DNA from: Apricaphanius iberus
Lineage: Eukaryota > Chordata > Actinopteri > Cyprinodontiformes > Aphaniidae
Direction: 5' to 3'
Assembly (NCBI GenBank): GCA_028564705.1
Contig: JAPXFQ010001302.1
Location: 186,001-250,000 of the forward strand
DNA: 64,000 nucleotides
Shown: piece after piece, positions 59,707 through 64,000 of the stretch
How the letters are laid out: the number at the start of each line of letters is the position of its first letter
How positions within the stretch are numbered: the first letter of the stretch is position 1
Translations under genes and position numbers: made by a program
The notes under the pieces: generated by a model
Database searches by the model: none
What the model was told of the DNA's origin: nothing
What the model saw: only the letters and a program-made list of their open reading frames with translations

Positions 59707-60308
59707 CAGCTCAAAGTGAGGGTAACGGGCGTAATCCCTGGTAAAATTATGCTGGACACTCTAATAGTTCACCCGACTACATGAAATAGCAATATATAAA
59801 TTGTAACGTATGATTTTCTGCCCCACCCCTTAAAACAAACAGTGCAGAGGTTGTGTCTCACTTGGCTTCCTCGGAAATGATCCCCACGTCACTGCTGTTG
59901 TATTTTCTCAAAAATCCTGTAAACGTTGGTACGTTGCACAAATATAGCCGCGTTTTAGATTGCAAGAATGTTAACAATTGCCCAAGACTTTTGTAACATC
60001 CAACTTTTGTTACTCCAGAGGTTTGAGAGATGAAAACAGTTCAACTGTTAATTCACCACAGGAAATAAAAAAGCCATGCTCTCAATGTAACTGTGTTTGG
60101 TCTTTAGTTTTTGTAATTTGTGTCAGACCTAAGTAGCTGAAATCGTCCAGAATGTTTTTGGTGACAACAACATATTCTGAATAATCTAAACAAATGATCA
60201 GTTCCATAATTTCTTGACGTGACGCATAGGTTTATTGAAATTTCAGTCTGGAAATGTAGGTCTGGAAAAAGTATGGAATTTTGACATTGGCAGTGTGTAG
60301 GAACCCTG

Positions 60309-61234
60309 CTTTGGCTGTGTGATTATGACTAGGTGTTTAAACAGGACAATTTTGCAGTTTACAGCAGTTAGAGAGTCATCAAGGAAATGAACATGCCCCT
60401 CCCGGTCTCTAAACTAAATCCCTAGTATAGACTGTGCACAAGTATACAGAAATCAAACAAGCAGGTCAAGATAAAATACTTAAAAAGCTAACCACAATTA
60501 AAATCTCTTTCAAAAAGAAAACAAGGTCACCTTGGAGGTTTTAATGATCAAATCAGCCCTTGCATTCTTACAGAAATAGATTATAATTTCTAGCCATCAT
60601 TGTTTAAATGTGAAAAAAGTAGAAGATTAACAGGATTAATCCAGATATTATAAAGTGGGACCTTGTGCAGTTCTATGGGGAACAAAGGGTGATAGTGATA
60701 GTGGCGATGACAGAAGGTGGTAGAAAAGATGGGGGAGGGCCGGTTGTTTAAATGTCAGAGGCAGTGATGAGATAAGACAAAGAATAGAAGAAGTGTGGAT
60801 GAGTAAATTTATTTTAATGAGCGTAAGGATGAAAATGTTTTAATTAAGGCTAAAATAAATAAAAAAGCAAATTTAAAACATCAGGAATAATATATTTAAC
60901 CTCTGTTTTTTGCCCTACCTGCTGTCACAATAAATTCTCTGCAAAGTGTGATACAAGACAGATATTTAAATGACCATGAAAAGTTGCACTATAATATATA
61001 AAGCATGTATGCTGATCCATCTAAAGTCGGTGCAAATAAAACCCTCCTTAACTGTCTTGTTCAACATGAGATAAAGTGGAATTGATATTCATCTCTGAAC
61101 ATCATACTAAGCCATCTGCAATCATGCCATGCCACCCAGAACTCTTGTACTATTCCAAAGGCTGTTTTGTTTTGTTTACTTTGATGGGAGGCAACATCAA
61201 AAACAGTGAAACTGCTTGGTGCCCAATGTGCTGT
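60309..61234. other. Non-coding stretch, no gene seen
   Basis: No recognisable coding, RNA or mobile-element feature. Confidence 0.4.
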
Positions 61235-61558
61235 TGCTCTTATGTTCTTGGGTGTTTGCCTTTTAATCGGAAGGTTTCCGGTTCAACGCCCGGCTCTGAC
61301 AGTCTCAGTCGTTGTGTCCTTGGGCAAGACACTTCACCCGTTGCCTACTTGTGGTGGTTAGACGACCTGGTGGCGCCAGTGTCCGGCAGCCTCGCCTCTG
61401 TCAGTGCGCCCCAGGGCAGCTGTGGCTACAACGTAGCTTGCCATCATCAGTGTGTGAATGTGTTCGTGAATGGGTGGAGGACTGAATGTAGTGTAAAGCG
61501 CTTTGGGGACTGTAGGGACTGAGTAAAGCGCTATACAAATGCAGGCCATTTACCATTT
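61235..61558 (+). mobile_element. tRNA-derived SINE, copy 2 of the second family
   Basis: It carries CGGAAGGTTTCCGGTTCAAC (B-box-like), CTTGGGCAAGACACTTCACC, CCCAGGGCAGCTGTGGCTAC, GTGTAAAGCGCTTTGGGGAC and a tail AAAGCGCTATACAAATGCAG followed by GCCATTTACCATTT. It is better preserved than 56197-56540. The open frame across it is coincidental. Confidence 0.85.
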
Positions 61559-62084
61559 ATGCACTGTGTGCAGACCAAACCATGGTTCCTCACATTTACC
61601 CAGTAGTTTCACCACTCTCTTGGGCTCCATCTTCCTGATCCACCACAGGACCTATGCTGTTTTAAGATGACTGTGATCCTCACTGCACCTTCTGTGTTGC
61701 TGCATATCTAGGTTAAGTATATTAGTGATTCAATGTCTCTCTGACTACAGCATATCATCCACATCGAGCAATTGGTTCACGATTGTTCCCTTTTGGAATT
61801 ATTTTCTGTTGCCAATCGGTTATTTTTATTTTTATTTTTTTTTCCCATTTAGGTAATTTTCTTCATTCCTTCCATTGCTATTTTCTACTTTTAAATCCAT
61901 TTAGTTTCATTTCATTGATGGATCCAAACAAATTTTTATCCTCTCTTTCATTTATGTGAAACCACAAAATAAAACCAAAACATGTCCAAAACATGCCTCA
62001 TAATCATATCAAGGTCATATTTTTTTCCATTAAAGCTAAGGAAAATATAGGTGTGTATATATAGGGAGACCATATTTTTATTTA
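61559..62084. other. Non-coding stretch, no gene seen
   Basis: No recognisable feature apart from AT-rich runs near 61820-61850. Confidence 0.4.
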
Positions 62085-62235
62085 CATAAAAGAGGACATG
62101 GTGCAATCCTGAAACACTTCAATCATATTCTGTTAGTTAAGAAGAATTTTGATTTTAACATATTAAAACTGTTGATGTTGTGGTTAGAAAGAATAATTAG
62201 ATATTCCTCAGTAAGGCTTTCATAAGTCAGCGATT
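62085..62235. repeat. Dispersed repeat fragment, copy 2
   Basis: Diverged counterpart of 1240-1430 (see there). The 13-bp hairpin of copy 1 is not present here. Confidence 0.5.
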
Positions 62236-63609
62236 ACAGACATGACTATAATATCTAAAAATAAATAATTAGGGCCTGATTTATCAATGGTTTGCGCTTG
62301 TTAAAACTGGCGCAAGCGAGCATGGAGAAGAGTGCATTGTGTCTGTTAAACACGGAATCCATTTACTGCTTTTTCCCATGCTGAATATGTGCATTTCTGT
62401 CAGAAGACAGCAAATATTAGGAGTAGAACAGGCAGATAAGTAGGCATTCCAGGTGCAGTGTGATTTACTAAACATCAATTTGTTTGGCTATTTTAGCGTC
62501 TATCTTTACCCCTTCTTGAAAGGCACGTCTTAACCAAATTTAACATAATTTTAGTAGTGACAAACAAAAAATGTCGTTCACACGCAGCGGTTGGCCAGGA
62601 CATGTTTTTGTCCATCATTTTGACCGGCAGGGTAAAAAAATACCGGTATCAATCTACTTTTATCCATCAAATTTTAAATGCAATGGAAGGGGGGGGGTGC
62701 CTGTCTCCAGCAATCGTCTGATGAGTTAATACCTATTCAATATCTATTGAGTATTATTCAACCGCAACAAAGTTGACCAGAGAACTACAGATATAAATGA
62801 AATTAAACACTTTTGCTTTTATAAGAATACCTGATGCAGTTCCTGCACGACGTGGAATGCAAATGCTCACGGTTTTTTGTAAACTAATACTCGGATTGTT
62901 GCAGTTATTGACATGACGTTTTGGACTTTTCCTTGCACAGAACAGATTACCCCTCACAGGGGGTTTAGCTCTTGATCTATAGACAGAATCTGCGCTTCTC
63001 TCCCGCACTGTAGACTGTTAATCAGTTCAGGCAGAAAGTTTTAACATTAGTCAAAGACTCTCAGAACGAGCCGTTTGCTGAACTGTCAACTACCGGCGGG
63101 AAGCCTGAAGTTAAAGTAGTAACAGGCGCTGCACAACATCTGTCTTTGGTGCACATTGGGCTCTTTGGAGCGTGTCTAACCGGGCGTACTGGGATAGATG
63201 GATTGGCGACCTGTCCAGGATGCAGCCTCTCGCCCTATAACTGCTGGAGATATGCACTGGACCCCACGACCCTTCAAAGACAAGCGGAATAAATACTGAA
63301 TAGAATGTAGTTATTTGCATAGAGTTGGAAAAAATATGTGCATCACTTAAAGTGGTCAGAGGGAGGTGTGAAAACGAATCTGTCACATACGGAAATATTC
63401 AATTAACATGACCCCTGTTCACACAAGAGTAATTAACGCTCTAATGGCCATAAACCTGACAGTTATGTCGATGTTTTTTTCCCCAATGACGCGTCACAGC
63501 TCACTATGCTCTTACGGCGTCTGCACCTAATGAAGATGCACTGAGCGCACAGTGAATTGCGATCCTCGTGGATTCTCATTAGTTTTCAAACTTTCTGGGT
63601 TCTAGTTAA
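62236..63609. other. Non-coding stretch, one repeat end
   Basis: Begins near the repeated 18-mer at 62270-62287, shared with 47641-47658. A GC-richer block at 63060-63250 has no recognisable gene. Confidence 0.4.
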
Positions 63610-64000
63610 TGAAATGTAGTACATCATCCCCTCCAGGACAGTGAGATGTTTCCCTAATAACAAACCCTGGATCACCAGTGAGCTGAATAAAATTGATGAA
63701 CAATAAAAAAGAGCCTTCAAGGAGGGAGATTTTTAAGGAGTATAAAGAAGCAACTAAAAGTCAAATCAGAGACAGCGAAGAGGCTTAAAGGAAGAAGTTG
63801 GAGAACAAACTACATAGGAACAATATAAGAGATGTTCGGTCTGGAATGAAAAAGATCACAGACGTTAAGCACAGGACGGACTGGATAGATGGAAGTCTTG
63901 ATAGAGCCAATGAACTGAACACATTATTCAATAGGTTCAGTTCAGGAACAAGCTCAGCATCCTCCTCTCCTGTTTCCAGCCAAAGAGACATTCCACTCTC
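63610..64000 (+). pseudogene. LINE ORF2 linker fragment running off the window
   Basis: A plus-strand frame begins SRTVRCFPNNKPWITSELNK near 63630 and, in shifting frames, resembles the endonuclease-to-RT linker of CR1/L2-type LINEs (KRAF.EGD, later IRDVRSGMKKI and SLDRANELNTLFNRFSS). Stops near 63708 and 63736 and frame changes show decay. Reverse transcriptase would follow beyond 64000. The clade is a guess. Confidence 0.6.

Larger units (their letters stand above)
58380..60308 (+). mobile_element. hAT-like element with transposase N-terminal relic (1.9 kb)
   Basis: The inverted ends are TAGGGTTCCTACAC (58380-58393) and GTGTAGGAACCCTG (60295-60308), one mismatch. Subterminal AAGTATGGAA words occur near both ends, including GGTCTGGAAAA at both. 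I see no clear 8-bp duplication. The interior contains a zinc-finger-type hAT domain relic at 59009-59345 and a (GA)n run at 59684-59706. The catalytic domain is not present, so it is an internally deleted copy. Confidence 0.75.

Noticed and set aside
61076..61522. 148-aa plus-strand ORF
   Set aside because: Most of it is the SINE at 61235-61558 read through; no protein family is recognised.
1..64000. CRISPR array, toxin-antitoxin, phage or operon-type system
   Set aside because: The window is vertebrate nuclear DNA; the only regular spacing found is the roughly 148-bp degenerate tandem array, which has no spacer/repeat structure.

Overview
The window looks like vertebrate nuclear DNA, most likely from a ray-finned (teleost) fish. 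The protein-coding signal is exonic with canonical splice sites. The rest is AT-rich non-coding DNA crowded with typical teleost transposons: Tc1-like, hAT, L2/CR1-like, I/Nimb-like, L1-like, R4-like and Penelope-like elements, and tRNA-derived SINEs. I cannot name the species. No bacterial operon, CRISPR array, rRNA or functional tRNA gene was seen.

One host gene is recognisable, on the minus strand: thsd7a (thrombospondin type-1 domain containing 7A). Three consecutive coding exons lie at 28518-29706, 23948-24196 and 18001-18182. Splice phases join cleanly (phase 2 between the first pair, phase 2 between the second pair, phase 1 leaving the last). They encode the N-terminal half-dozen thrombospondin type-1 repeats of a large membrane-anchored ectodomain. 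The signal-peptide exon should lie at higher coordinates, and the remaining TSR, membrane and cytoplasmic exons at lower coordinates. I found neither in the window, so 29707-64000 is probably the large first intron and 1-18000 a downstream intron. The fish protein carries a basic linker of about 160 residues inside TSR4, partly built of 14-residue tandem repeats.

The remainder is a mobile-element landscape. 1-8500: a TIR pair, a degenerate tandem array with a period near 148 bp, two L2-type 3' ends and an RTE-like 3' end with a 12-bp target duplication. 9636-17160: two hAT elements with 8-bp duplications and a long minus-strand L1-type LINE with a GC-rich 3' part. 18183-28517 (introns between thsd7a exons): a TTAA-flanked DNA element and several LINE pieces. 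31470-33260: a minus-strand Ty3/Gypsy pol relic split by a hAT element with a perfect 8-bp duplication. 34130-39230: a three-level nest, in which an I/Nimb-type LINE is split by an L2-type LINE that is itself split by an 894-bp insert. 39260-40718: a hAT transposase relic and a long-inverted-repeat element. 44749-47000: a SINE, a Penelope-like relic and an internally deleted IS630/Tc1-type transposase. 48255-55094: two nearly full-length Tc1 transposons with identifiable disabling lesions. 55515-64000: three hAT elements, two SINEs of one family, and a LINE running off the end.

Nothing here amounts to a convincingly new biological system. The best leads are the expanded thsd7a linker, the nested LINE structure, the long-TIR element at 39918-40718 and the TTAA element at 19627-20463. 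All family names come from reading motifs by eye; no database search was run.
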